From assembly GCF_019052365.1 (NCBI RefSeq), contig NZ_JAHQUY010000004.1:10262-74261 (forward strand): a stretch of 64,000 nt of DNA, in the 5' to 3' direction. Positions 57,191 through 64,000 of the stretch are shown piece by piece. The notes under the pieces were generated by a model. It was given only the letters and a program-made list of their open reading frames with translations. It was not told where the DNA came from and did not search any database. Made by a program: the position numbers and the translations under genes. The first letter of the stretch is position 1. Every line of letters starts with the position of its first letter. The stretch comes from Leyella stercorea. Lineage in GTDB: Bacteria; Bacteroidota; Bacteroidia; Bacteroidales; Bacteroidaceae.

Positions 57191-57817
57191 ATGAGTTTGT
57201 TTTCAAAAGAGAATAAGGCAGCTTTCACCAATCCTCTGAACCTCGACAACCCTATCCTCGTTCAGGTGCTCGGCATCTGCTCGGCGCTCGCTGTTACATC
57301 GCAGCTCAAGCCGGCTATCGTGATGGGTCTTGCCGTAACGGTGATTACAGCCTTCGCAAACGTGATTATCTCAATCATCCGCAACACAATCCCTAACCGC
57401 ATCCGTATCATCGTGCAGTTGGTAGTGGTTGCAGCTCTTGTTACCATCGTAAGCCAGGTGCTGAAGGCTTTCGTCTACGACGTGAGCGTAGAGCTCTCGG
57501 TATACGTAGGTCTTATCATCACCAACTGTATCCTCATGGGTCGTCTTGAGGCGTTCGCTATGCAGAACAAGCCTTGGCCGTCGTTCCTCGACGGTGTGGG
57601 CAACGGTCTGGGCTATGCCTACATCCTCGTTGTAGTAGGCGGTCTGCGCGAACTTCTCGGTCGTGGCACGCTCCTCGGCTTCCAGATTATCCCGCAGTGC
57701 GTTTACGACGCAGGCTACATCAACAACGGTATGATGACAATGCCGGCAATGGCGCTCATCCTGCTCGGTTGCGTGATATGGGTTCACAGAGCTTATTTTT
57801 ACAAGGAAAATAATTAA
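57191..57817 (+). CDS. nqrD: Na+-NQR subunit D
   Basis: 208 residues, six membrane helices. Conserved LGICSALAVTSQLKPAIVMG (Cys for the intramembrane iron site), IRNTIPNRIRIIVQLVVVAA and NCILMGRLEAFAMQNKPWPS. A GGAGG site at 57174-57178 precedes it by 13 bp, a rare visible SD-like sequence here. Homologous to RnfA/NqrE. Confidence 0.95.
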   Translation: MSLFSKENKAAFTNPLNLDNPILVQVLGICSALAVTSQLKPAIVMGLAVTVITAFANVIISIIRNTIPNRIRIIVQLVVVAALVTIVSQVLKAFVYDVSVELSVYVGLIITNCILMGRLEAFAMQNKPWPSFLDGVGNGLGYAYILVVVGGLRELLGRGTLLGFQIIPQCVYDAGYINNGMMTMPAMALILLGCVIWVHRAYFYKENN

Positions 57818-57820
57818 ACA

Positions 57821-58447
57821 ATGGAACATTTAATAAGTCTTTTCTTCCGGTCCATCTTCGTGGACAACATGATATTCGCCTTCTTCCTCGGCATGTGCTC
57901 GTTCCTTGCCGTGTCGAAGAACGTGAAGACATCATTGGGACTGGGTCTTGCCGTTACGTTCGTGTTGCTCGTTACCGTGCCTGTCGACTATCTGTTGCAG
58001 ACAAAGGTGCTCGGCCCGGACTGCTTGGTTGAGGGTGTAGACCTTTCCTACTTGAGTTTCATCCTCTTCATCGCTGTCATCGCAGGTATCGTGCAGCTGG
58101 TGGAGATGATTGTCGAGAGATACTCGCCGTCGCTCTACGCAGCTCTGGGTATCTTCCTTCCGCTTATCGCCGTTAACTGCGCCATCATGGGTGCTTCGCT
58201 CTTCATGCAGCAGCGCATCAACCTCGACCCGTCTAACACACAGTACATCGGCAACGTAGTCGACGCTGTTGTTTACGCTTTGGGTAGCGGTATCGGTTGG
58301 ACACTCGCCATCGTTTCAATGGGTGCTATCCGCGAGAAGCTCCAGTACAGCGACGTGCCAAAGCCTCTGCAGGGCCTCGGCATCACGTTCATCACTGTAG
58401 GCCTCATGGCTATGGCTATGATGTGCTTCTCTGGTCTTAAAATATAA
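57821..58447 (+). CDS. nqrE: Na+-NQR subunit E
   Basis: 208 residues, six membrane helices. Start [20 protein letters not shown] and [20 protein letters not shown], with the Cys for the iron site in the first helix and [20 protein letters not shown] in the middle. It pairs with NqrD in the membrane. The gap to nqrD is only 3 bp. A GGAGG site (58451-58455) lies 10 bp before nqrF. Confidence 0.96.
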   Translation: MEHLISLFFRSIFVDNMIFAFFLGMCSFLAVSKNVKTSLGLGLAVTFVLLVTVPVDYLLQTKVLGPDCLVEGVDLSYLSFILFIAVIAGIVQLVEMIVERYSPSLYAALGIFLPLIAVNCAIMGASLFMQQRINLDPSNTQYIGNVVDAVVYALGSGIGWTLAIVSMGAIREKLQYSDVPKPLQGLGITFITVGLMAMAMMCFSGLKI

Positions 58448-58465
58448 TAAGGAGGACTCAACACT

Positions 58466-59737
58466 ATGAATACATCATTTATATTTGCAAGTATCGGAGT
58501 GTTCCTTATCGTGATACTCCTCTTGGTTGTCATCCTTCTCGTGGCTAAGAAGTTCCTCAGCCCGAGCGGCAATGTCAACATCGAAATCAACGGCGACAAG
58601 ACCATCAACGTGCCGCAGGGCTCTTCGTTGATGACTACGCTCAACGAGAACGGCATCTTCCTGCCTTCTGCATGCGGCGGTAAGGCAAGCTGCGGACAGT
58701 GTAAGGTGCAGGTGCTTGAGGGTGGCGGCGAGATTCTCGACTCGGAGAAGCCCCACTTCACACGCAAGCAGATAAAGGACAACTGGCGTCTGGGATGCCA
58801 GTGCAAGGTGAAGTCGGACATGAAGATCAAGGTGCCCGATTCGGTTATGGGTGTTAAGGAATGGGAGTGCGAGGTTATCTCGAACAAGAACGTTTCTTCA
58901 TTCATCAAGGAGTTCAAGGTGGCTCTGCCTCCGGGCGAACACATGGACTTCGTTCCTGGTTCTTACGCACAGATCAAGATTCCGGCATACGACTGCATCG
59001 ACTACGACAAGGACTTCGACAAGGATCTTATCGGCAAGGAGTATATCGGCGCATGGGAGAAGTTCAACATCTTCTCGCTCAAGGCTCACAACCCGGAGCC
59101 TACAGTGCGTGCTTACTCAATGGCAAACTATCCGGACGAGGGCGACATCATCACGCTTACCGTGCGTATCGCCACAACTCCGTTCCTGCCACGTCCGCAG
59201 GTGGGCTTCCAGAACGTACCGACCGGTATCGCTTCGTCGTACATCTTCTCACTGAAGCCGGGCGACAAGGTGATGATGTCAGGTCCTTACGGCGACTTCC
59301 ACCCGAACTTTACTTCAGGCAAGGAGATGATCTGGATTGGTGGTGGTGCAGGTATGGCTCCGCTGCGCGCTCAGATTATGCACATGACAAAGACGCTGCA
59401 CACTACCGACCGCGAGCTCCACTTCTTCTACGGCGCACGCGCTCTCGGCGAGGCGTTCTTCCTTGAGGACTTCTGGGAGTTGGAGAAGGAGTTCCCGAAT
59501 TTCCACTTCCACCTCTCGCTCGACCGCAAGGACCCCGTTGCAGATGCTCAGGGCGTGAAGTACTACGAGGGCTTCGCTGTAAACTGCATCCGCGACACCT
59601 ACTTGAAGGATCACGAGGCACCGGAGGATTGCGAGTACTACCTCTGCGGACCTCCAATGCTCATCAAGACCGTTACCGACTACCTCGACTCGCTCGGCGT
59701 AGACCCGGAGAGCATCATGTACGACAACTTCGGATAA
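58466..59737 (+). CDS. nqrF: Na+-NQR subunit F (NADH-oxidising)
   Basis: 423 residues. One N-terminal helix, then a 2Fe-2S domain with SACGGKASCGQCKVQVLEG and the fourth Cys in WRLGCQCKVK, an FAD domain with VRAYSMANYP, and the NADH domain MIWIGGGAGMAPLRAQIMHM followed by YYLCGPPMLIKTVTDYL. It takes electrons from NADH. Last gene of the operon; a strong terminator follows. Confidence 0.97.
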   Translation: MNTSFIFASIGVFLIVILLLVVILLVAKKFLSPSGNVNIEINGDKTINVPQGSSLMTTLNENGIFLPSACGGKASCGQCKVQVLEGGGEILDSEKPHFTRKQIKDNWRLGCQCKVKSDMKIKVPDSVMGVKEWECEVISNKNVSSFIKEFKVALPPGEHMDFVPGSYAQIKIPAYDCIDYDKDFDKDLIGKEYIGAWEKFNIFSLKAHNPEPTVRAYSMANYPDEGDIITLTVRIATTPFLPRPQVGFQNVPTGIASSYIFSLKPGDKVMMSGPYGDFHPNFTSGKEMIWIGGGAGMAPLRAQIMHMTKTLHTTDRELHFFYGARALGEAFFLEDFWELEKEFPNFHFHLSLDRKDPVADAQGVKYYEGFAVNCIRDTYLKDHEAPEDCEYYLCGPPMLIKTVTDYLDSLGVDPESIMYDNFG

Positions 59738-59761
59738 TCAATCCTTATGTTTATACTTACA

Positions 59762-59795
59762 AAAAAGCCGCTGACAACAGTCAGCGGCTTTTTCA
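59762..59795 (+). terminator. Rho-independent terminator of the nqr operon
   Basis: AAAAAGCCGCTGAC (59762-59775) and GTCAGCGGCTTTTT (59780-59793) pair perfectly with a 4-base loop and end in a T run. Confidence 0.95.
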
Positions 59796-59852
59796 GTTTC
59801 TGATGTATATGATGACTGATAAAATCATTGTTAGCGAAAAATATCTACCATA

Positions 59853-59937
59853 TCTGTCAGCATCGCCGCAATCCTCAGATTATGAGCACGATAAAGGCTG
59901 GCAGATGATCCGCAGAACGAGAACTCTACCAGCCTTA
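59853..59937 (+). repeat. Diverged repeat shared with 62829-62913, and start of accessory island
   Basis: A 73-bp ungapped match to about 62836-62908 agrees at about 55 of 73 positions, including TATGAGCACGATAAAGGCTG. It may be a remnant of a coding sequence or mobile element. The nearby region 59738-60053 contains the terminator and REP copy 3 but no credible gene. Confidence 0.5.
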
Positions 59938-59964
59938 TCTGTCATCCCTAACTATACGTCTACC

Positions 59965-59989
59965 AGTAGCGGAGGTCTCTGGCCTCCGC
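59965..59989 (+). repeat. REP-like GC-rich palindromic element, copy 3
   Basis: GTAGCGGAGGTCTCTGGCCT... matches the copy at 11536-11560 with one change. It lies between the nqr operon and the accessory island. Confidence 0.8.
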
Positions 59990-60053
59990 AGCAGTGTGCA
60001 GTGGGGAAGTGGCTTTGGCTTAAATTTTACCGGACAGCAATCATTGAGAATAC

Positions 60054-60329
60054 TTAGTATTTGTTTCCTTTCGTCCTGTTGCAATCACGGCAAAGCATTT
60101 GGCAGTTGTCTGCAATGGTTGTTCCACCTTTGCTCCACGGCTTAATGTGGTCGGCTTCCATTTCTTCGAGTTCGAAGTGTTTGTGGCAATAAGGGCAAAT
60201 GCCTTTTTGACGTTCGTATGCCTCACGCTTTTGTTTTTTGTCGAATGTGCGGAAGGAGAGGTCGCGCAAGTCTTTGCTTAACACATAGCGGTAGATGCCC
60301 GATTTCTTCATTATCTCGTCATCTTCCAT
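60054..60329 (-). CDS. HNH endonuclease domain protein, 91 residues
   Basis: ATG at 60327-60329 (MEDDEIMKKSGIYRYVLSKD). The HNH/zinc motif is complete: CPYCHKHFELEEMEADHIKP, WSKGGTTIADNCQMLCRDCN, RTKGNK. The conserved ADHIKPW...NCQMLCRDCN arrangement is typical of small HNH nucleases. It overlaps the end of the DUF262 remnant (60311), and the two were probably translated together. It may be the nuclease part of a DUF262/HNH restriction-type system; with the partner broken, its function is uncertain. Confidence 0.8.
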   Translation of the reverse strand: MEDDEIMKKSGIYRYVLSKDLRDLSFRTFDKKQKREAYERQKGICPYCHKHFELEEMEADHIKPWSKGGTTIADNCQMLCRDCNRTKGNKY

Positions 60330-60590
60330 TGGTTGGCTAATTTTTTCTCAAGGGCATTAGGGTTGAACTCCTTGCTACCGAAACTGTCGAACATCTCGCC
60401 CCAATCCAATTCTTTCATCTCCTTGCGATACTTGGTGAAGGTATTTTTAATCCATGTGATAATCTGCGAATAGTAAGCAAAAAGTTTATCGGCGTTATGG
60501 TCTTTTCTGATGCAATGCTATGTATTTGTCTATCGGGTTTGCGCCATTTATTCCAAATCGGTCATTAGGATTTCTCTGTGTCGTACGGCA
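60311..60590 (-). pseudogene. DUF262-type fragment with a frameshift
   Basis: Reading the minus strand gives RTTQRNPNDRFGINGANPID followed by KYIALHQK, then after a one-base shift in an A run (60503-60506) DHNADKLFAYYSQIITWIK and YRKEMKELDWGEMFDSFGSK, ending KLANQWKMTR and stop at 60311-60313. This resembles the C-terminal part of a DUF262 protein upstream of an HNH gene. The 5' side stops at a 25-bp inverted repeat (60553-60577 / 60592-60616). It looks broken. Confidence 0.6.
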
Positions 60591-60616
60591 AAGAGAAATC
60601 CTAATGACCGATTTGG
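60553..60616. repeat. 25-bp perfect inverted repeat with 14-bp loop at the DUF262 break
   Basis: CCAAATCGGTCATTAGGATT... (60553-60577) and its exact complement (60592-60616) flank GTGTCGTACGGCAA. One arm is coding sequence (NPNDRFG) of the DUF262 remnant, so the other arm is an inverted copy of it. Confidence 0.9.
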
Positions 60617-60628
60617 GTTTATTTTTGC

Positions 60629-60722
60629 AACACTAAGATGAGTGAATTCTTCGACATTGCAAAATCCTGGGCAACTTTTTGTTGCTCAGGTACTTAAAAA
60701 GTTTGTTTTATAATAGTGTTGC
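60629..60722. repeat. Short inverted repeat around a 76-bp insert, possible mobile remnant
   Basis: GCAACACTA near 60626-60634 and TAGTGTTGC near 60713-60721 are complementary (positions approximate). The insert contains a hairpin CCTGGGCAACTTTTTGTTGC around 60665-60691. It may be a small transposable remnant. Confidence 0.4.
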
Positions 60723-60766
60723 GGAATTAAGGGTTTAAACATCCATTCCAATAATGTTGAAAATCT

Positions 60767-61264
60767 TTATTTATGCCCTATTCTGTAAACCTTTTTCATG
60801 TGTGCGTCAATAAATCCGCATGAGGCAACAAGCGGCAAAACCTTTGCTTCGTCATCTGCTGTGAGGTGTCCGACACGCTCGGCTTTCACCGCCACACTCT
60901 TTCTTGCTTTCATCGGGAAAAGCTGCGCACAATCCAAACGGCTGTCTTTCTTCAATACACCTTTGTAGTCGGCGGCTTTCAAAATGTACTGAAAGCGTTG
61001 CATAGCCGGAACGTTCTTGTAAAAATCCAAATCCGAATTTATCAGGCAAAGCCCTATGGCATCGCCCTTTGAGTTCTTGCCGACTATAACAAAAAACTTC
61101 AACCTGTCATCGTAGCCCTTGTTGAGTACCAAACCGTCGTTTCTATCCATGTCCTGATAAACAATATCGCCCACGTTGAGGTCAGTGCCCGACTTTATGC
61201 GCCTGTCTTCCTGCATCTCGGCTTTGAGTGCCGCCAATGCCCCTTTAGCATCGTCAATCAACAT
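60767..61264 (-). CDS. Putative toxin partner of a Panacea antitoxin (uncharacterised, 165 residues)
   Basis: No family recognised by eye. Residues about 25-75 contain LNVGDIVYQDMDRNDGLVLN and a beta-rich DDRLKFFVIVGKNSKGDAIG block, a layout loosely reminiscent of the SH3-like barrel of MazF/PemK toxins; this is inference. It overlaps the upstream Panacea gene by 7 bp (ATGTTGA), so translation is coupled, in the antitoxin-first order expected for PanA-PanT modules. It has a basic C-terminus (KKVYRIGHK) and no membrane helix. Located in an island with IS elements. Confidence 0.6.
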   Translation of the reverse strand: MLIDDAKGALAALKAEMQEDRRIKSGTDLNVGDIVYQDMDRNDGLVLNKGYDDRLKFFVIVGKNSKGDAIGLCLINSDLDFYKNVPAMQRFQYILKAADYKGVLKKDSRLDCAQLFPMKARKSVAVKAERVGHLTADDEAKVLPLVASCGFIDAHMKKVYRIGHK

Positions 61265-61821
61265 GCCATTGACTCCTTGATAATCTGCACCTTGCGAATG
61301 TGGTTTACCATTGCGTCCGACGCACCGCCTGCACGTGCAATGTCAATGAGTGTAAGCACGTCTTTCTGTGGATCGTCTTTCATTCGCTCGCACACTGCAT
61401 TGTAGGCATCATCGTGCGACAACTCCGAAAGCCGCTTTGAGTCAACACCACCGTATTGGGCTATCGTCTTGTCCAGTTCCTCTTTTTCCATATCGGCTAT
61501 ATAATCCATGTCCGGTGTCGCCGTGGCATAAACCCTTTGGTTTTCGTCCACGCGAATAGAAGATGTAAAACCTTTGAGGTCTGCCGACTCGTCGCCGTTC
61601 TCTACCATCTTCACCACCTTGTAAGTGAGCGATGGAACGGGACCTAACTGACGTGCCTTAAACGTGTCCTCGGCAATGGTCAAACCATAGGTAGCCAAAT
61701 ACTCACGTTGCGCAAAATACATGATTTTGAACAGCTTGATATAATCCACACCGTCCTTGAAGTGCTGCAATATATACAGTACAACTGCTGCTATCTTGTT
61801 TATCTGCTCTGGTGATTTCAT
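61258..61821 (-). CDS. Panacea (SocA/DUF4065) domain antitoxin-like protein
   Basis: 187 residues from ATG 61819-61821 (MKSPEQINKIAAVVLYILQH); an earlier in-frame start is far upstream through a palindrome and the promoter, so it was not chosen. The Panacea core is clear: VDYIKLFKIMYFAQREYLAT, YGLTIAEDTFKARQLGPVPS and LTYKVVKMVENGD. Panacea domains neutralise many unrelated toxins by direct binding. A TATCTTTG -7 box (61847-61854 complement) and a CGTTATAACG palindrome (61824-61833) lie just upstream, consistent with autoregulation. It overlaps the toxin-candidate gene downstream by 7 bp. Confidence 0.85.
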   Translation of the reverse strand: MKSPEQINKIAAVVLYILQHFKDGVDYIKLFKIMYFAQREYLATYGLTIAEDTFKARQLGPVPSLTYKVVKMVENGDESADLKGFTSSIRVDENQRVYATATPDMDYIADMEKEELDKTIAQYGGVDSKRLSELSHDDAYNAVCERMKDDPQKDVLTLIDIARAGGASDAMVNHIRKVQIIKESMAC

Positions 61822-61823
61822 TT

Positions 61824-61833
61824 CGTTATAACG
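61824..61833. promoter_or_regulatory. Perfect palindrome between promoter and start of the Panacea gene
   Basis: CGTTATAACG is its own reverse complement and lies 2 bp upstream of the start codon, downstream of the -7 box at 61847-61854. Candidate operator. Confidence 0.5.
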
Positions 61834-61846
61834 TATTGTTCCGCTG

Positions 61847-61854
61847 CAAAGATA
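61847..61854 (-). promoter_or_regulatory. -7 element for the Panacea operon
   Basis: CAAAGATA reads TATCTTTG on the minus strand and fits TAnnTTTG. A TTTTTG lies upstream but the spacing (12 bp) is short. Nothing else is seen in 61876-62142. Confidence 0.5.
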
Positions 61855-62142
61855 CTGCTTTTCGTACAAAAACACATAATTAGTTACTTACTTATATGGT
61901 ATTTTAACACAAAGTGTCGTGGATGTAACTACTCAGCGAATATGTATTGCTAAAGCAGCGTGTGATTTTTTCCTCAAATCCGCAACTAAGCCCTTCGTCG
62001 TCCTACTTGCGTGTACACGTTCTCTCATTACTGAATTATCAGATAAATTGAGGCTGAAGCACCCACTTCTGCCTACAATATCCCCTTACCACACAATGCG
62101 ACTTGAGACAATACGCAGTATCATACCCATAAGTTGTAGGCG

Positions 62143-62781
62143 TTATCCAAAAATGCCATTGATTTCCTCTGTCTTCCAGCCTCTGAGAGCAAAGATGTCA
62201 TTGTAGAGCGAACTGCAGCGGTTTGCGCGGATATGGAAGGATTTGCAGTGTTCCTCTACTTCTTCTACGATTTCCTCGGAACATGATCCACAATCAGCTC
62301 TGAAACGATTGATAGTGATCCCGTTCTGTTCAAATCTCTCAAAGAATCTCTTCAACGTGTCCTTCTGATGGAAACGAACATTTGTGTTGCCATCGCTATT
62401 CTCTATGCCAACAATCAAGTTGCCAATAACCGCCACGCCAGGGCGATAACCAAGGAACTTCTTGTATGTAGGCTTTGCATCATACTCCTCAGTCTCTATG
62501 AATTGATGGTCGAAATCAACATCATACATCTCCCCCTCTTTCAGTTGGCCATATGCAAACATACAATTGAGCAGTAAAGTATTGAGAGTGTCAGCCGTAT
62601 TGAAATCGTAGTTCTTACCCATATCTGATGTGTATGAAATGTTTTCTTGCGTCAGCTCTTTTATCGCTCTGAGGATATTGTCATTGCTACAAGTGCGAAG
62701 TGTCGGATGAAGCGAGAGATGGTTCATAAAATGAGTAGTGATATCCTCAATACATGAGCCACCACATAAGTAGATACTCAT
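62143..62781 (-). pseudogene. IS1380-family transposase remnant
   Basis: 212 residues that match the middle of an IS1380-type transposase (IEDITTHFMNHLSLHPTLRT; DFDHQFIETEEYDAKPTYKK followed by FLGYRPGVAVIGNLIVGIEN; RFRADCGSCSEEIVEEVEEH), including Asp of DFDHQF and RADCGS as DDE-type residues. It lacks the N-terminal part, which appears out of frame upstream (up to about 62985), and stops early at GWKTEEINGIFG where family members go on about 200 residues more. The element is decayed. Confidence 0.75.
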
Positions 62782-62828
62782 GAGAGAACGGATGATTTCG
62801 CTTTACCGATAATCGAACAATCCTTCCA

Positions 62829-62913
62829 GAATCGCTGTAAGCTGCACGGTATGAGCACAATAAAGGCTGACAGATAATCTGCAGGACGCAATATCTACCC
62901 CAATTCGGGATAA
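62829..62913 (+). repeat. Diverged copy of the 59853-59937 sequence
   Basis: The second copy of the 73-bp diverged repeat (TATGAGCACAATAAAGGCTG in the centre). It lies in the 5' region of the decayed IS1380 element. The rest of 62782-63012 has no gene. Confidence 0.5.
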
Positions 62914-63012
62914 AATAGCGATTAGTTGCATGTGAAGACAGATACACGAGTTCTCTTCTCATGCCATCAGACATGAGCTATATATAAAGAATCGAAAGAG
63001 ATTATTTTGTCC

Positions 63013-63927
63013 TTAGAACAATGTAAGTTGCTTCGTGTCTTCGATGCAGTATCCTTGCAATGCCTTTGGCTTGTTATCAAAGAAACAATATGCTCCCAAG
63101 GCAGAAATAAGGTTCATAATAAAGTTGCTTACAGATCTGTGACGCGAGTGTACAATCTGTGCCGTATTCTTCAGCATGTCGTTAATGGTTTCGATAATGT
63201 ATCTCTTGCGTAGCATCATTCTGTCATAGAACGGCATCAGCTTGTTTTTCATGTTTACGCGCAACCCTGTCACCAGCTGTATTCCATCCTCAAAGAGGAA
63301 GTCAAACAGCTTCTGTGAAATATAGCCTTTGTCAGCAAACAGCTTGCCATACAAACGTTTAGCAAGGACCTTGAACACATTCGGGTCCTTGTCGCTGACA
63401 TTTGCACCAGTAAGTACAAACGCTATTATCTCGCCTCTGTCATTGCACGCAAGGTGGAGCTTAAAGCCATGACACCAACCCATAGTTCCTTTTCCGTCAG
63501 TGGCAATTCCCTTGAATACCTTATTGGCATATCTTCTGAGATTATGGCATACGGGTATCATCGTGGAATCAACGAATGTTATGCCAGTACATCTTCCGAA
63601 AGCCCCTAGATTAAGGAAGAACATGAGCTGGAAGAACACGCGGCTTTCCAACTCCACAAAGCGGTTGTACGACACAGCTTTCGGGAAATAAGACTTCATC
63701 GTACCCTTAATAAAGAACAGGTAGTAGTGCTTGAAATTGCGGAATGTACCGAAATGGAAATACAACAGAATCGTCATGATTTCACTGTCGGACAACGATG
63801 CTGCACGCCGTCTACGCTTCACTCCGCTATTGTCTTCCAGCAAATTTCCTGCATTTTCAGCATCAAAATGTTTGCAAAACTCGTCTATAATACAAAATAA
63901 TTCTGTAACTTTGTAATCGGTAGTCAT
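63013..63927 (-). CDS. IS982-family transposase
   Basis: 304 residues, full length for the family. Motifs: an N-terminal helical region (KRRRRAASLSDSEIMTILLY), then GITFVDSTMIPVCH (first Asp), MGWCHGFKLHLACNDRGEII, KLFADKGYISQKLF (second Asp, DKGY) and KRYIIETINDMLKNTAQIVH (Glu). It ends KQLTLF. Cut-and-paste transposition within the element; I could not define the terminal repeats because the right end is close to the window edge. Confidence 0.9.
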   Translation of the reverse strand: MTTDYKVTELFCIIDEFCKHFDAENAGNLLEDNSGVKRRRRAASLSDSEIMTILLYFHFGTFRNFKHYYLFFIKGTMKSYFPKAVSYNRFVELESRVFFQLMFFLNLGAFGRCTGITFVDSTMIPVCHNLRRYANKVFKGIATDGKGTMGWCHGFKLHLACNDRGEIIAFVLTGANVSDKDPNVFKVLAKRLYGKLFADKGYISQKLFDFLFEDGIQLVTGLRVNMKNKLMPFYDRMMLRKRYIIETINDMLKNTAQIVHSRHRSVSNFIMNLISALGAYCFFDNKPKALQGYCIEDTKQLTLF

Positions 63928-64000
63928 ATTAAATATGTTTGTAAATGTTTGATTTTCACCTATAAAGGTACAAAATATTTATGAGACTACCAACTTTTTT

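Noticed and set aside
60629-60722. Complete small transposon
   Set aside because: Inverted ends are only 9 bp and no target duplication was visible.

Overview
The window looks like chromosomal DNA of a Bacteroidota species, most likely Prevotella or a close relative. The evidence is the ATP synthase gene order (beta, epsilon, an extra membrane protein, a, c, b, delta, alpha, gamma), a six-gene Na+-NQR operon, several promoters of the form TTG-N19/20-TAnnTTTG, few Shine-Dalgarno-like sites, and typical Bacteroidota families (DUF4105, DUF1460, DUF2723, DUF4421, DUF4091, TamB-like protein, IS982 and IS1380 elements). I recognised no tRNA, rRNA or CRISPR array.

Layout. 1-8 kb: an alkaline-phosphatase-superfamily protein cut by the window edge and a DUF4105 protein on the minus strand, then an envelope cluster on the plus strand (outer-membrane barrel, LptC, CBS-domain membrane protein, PpiD-like foldase). 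8-14.5 kb: minus-strand genes, namely a 5'-truncated TPR/HTH regulator, a WG-repeat protein, a TerB/J-domain protein and a GH31 glucosidase. 14.5-23 kb: HsdR_N-like protein, holA, an AT-rich intergenic region of about 0.8 kb, an XRE regulator, a large DUF2723 (GT117-like) glycosyltransferase, a polysaccharide deacetylase and queG. 23-27.5 kb: DUF1460, DUF4421, Gfo/Idh/MocA and nudC on the minus strand. 27.6-37.5 kb: nhaD-like antiporter, pfkA and the full ATP synthase operon. 37.7-45.4 kb: a DUF4091 protein and a surface-glycan block with two Stealth-family phosphotransferases, three other glycosyltransferases and an LpxL-like acyltransferase. 45.5-53.4 kb: a phospholipase-D/cardiolipin-synthase protein, a helix-hairpin-helix/barrel protein and a 1461-residue TamB-like protein. 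53.9-59.7 kb: nqrABCDEF.

The last 4 kb (59.8-64 kb) is an accessory island. It holds an HNH endonuclease behind a broken DUF262 gene, a two-gene unit that looks like a Panacea antitoxin with a divergent toxin partner, a decayed IS1380 transposase and an IS982 transposase that appears intact.

How the genes fit together: Na+-NQR builds a sodium gradient from NADH oxidation, the NhaD-like antiporter can exchange Na+ for H+, and the ATP synthase has a c subunit that looks proton-type. LptC, the LpxL-like protein, the TamB-like protein, PpiD and the barrels serve the outer membrane, and the Stealth/glycosyltransferase block probably makes a phosphate-linked surface glycan.

The spacers contain much repeat DNA: three clusters of one 22-bp tandem repeat family, a GC-rich palindromic REP-like element in three copies, a 79-bp triplicate that duplicates the 3' end of a gene, a 51-bp duplicate, a 30-bp inverted repeat, and an 8-bp repeat inside a coding region.
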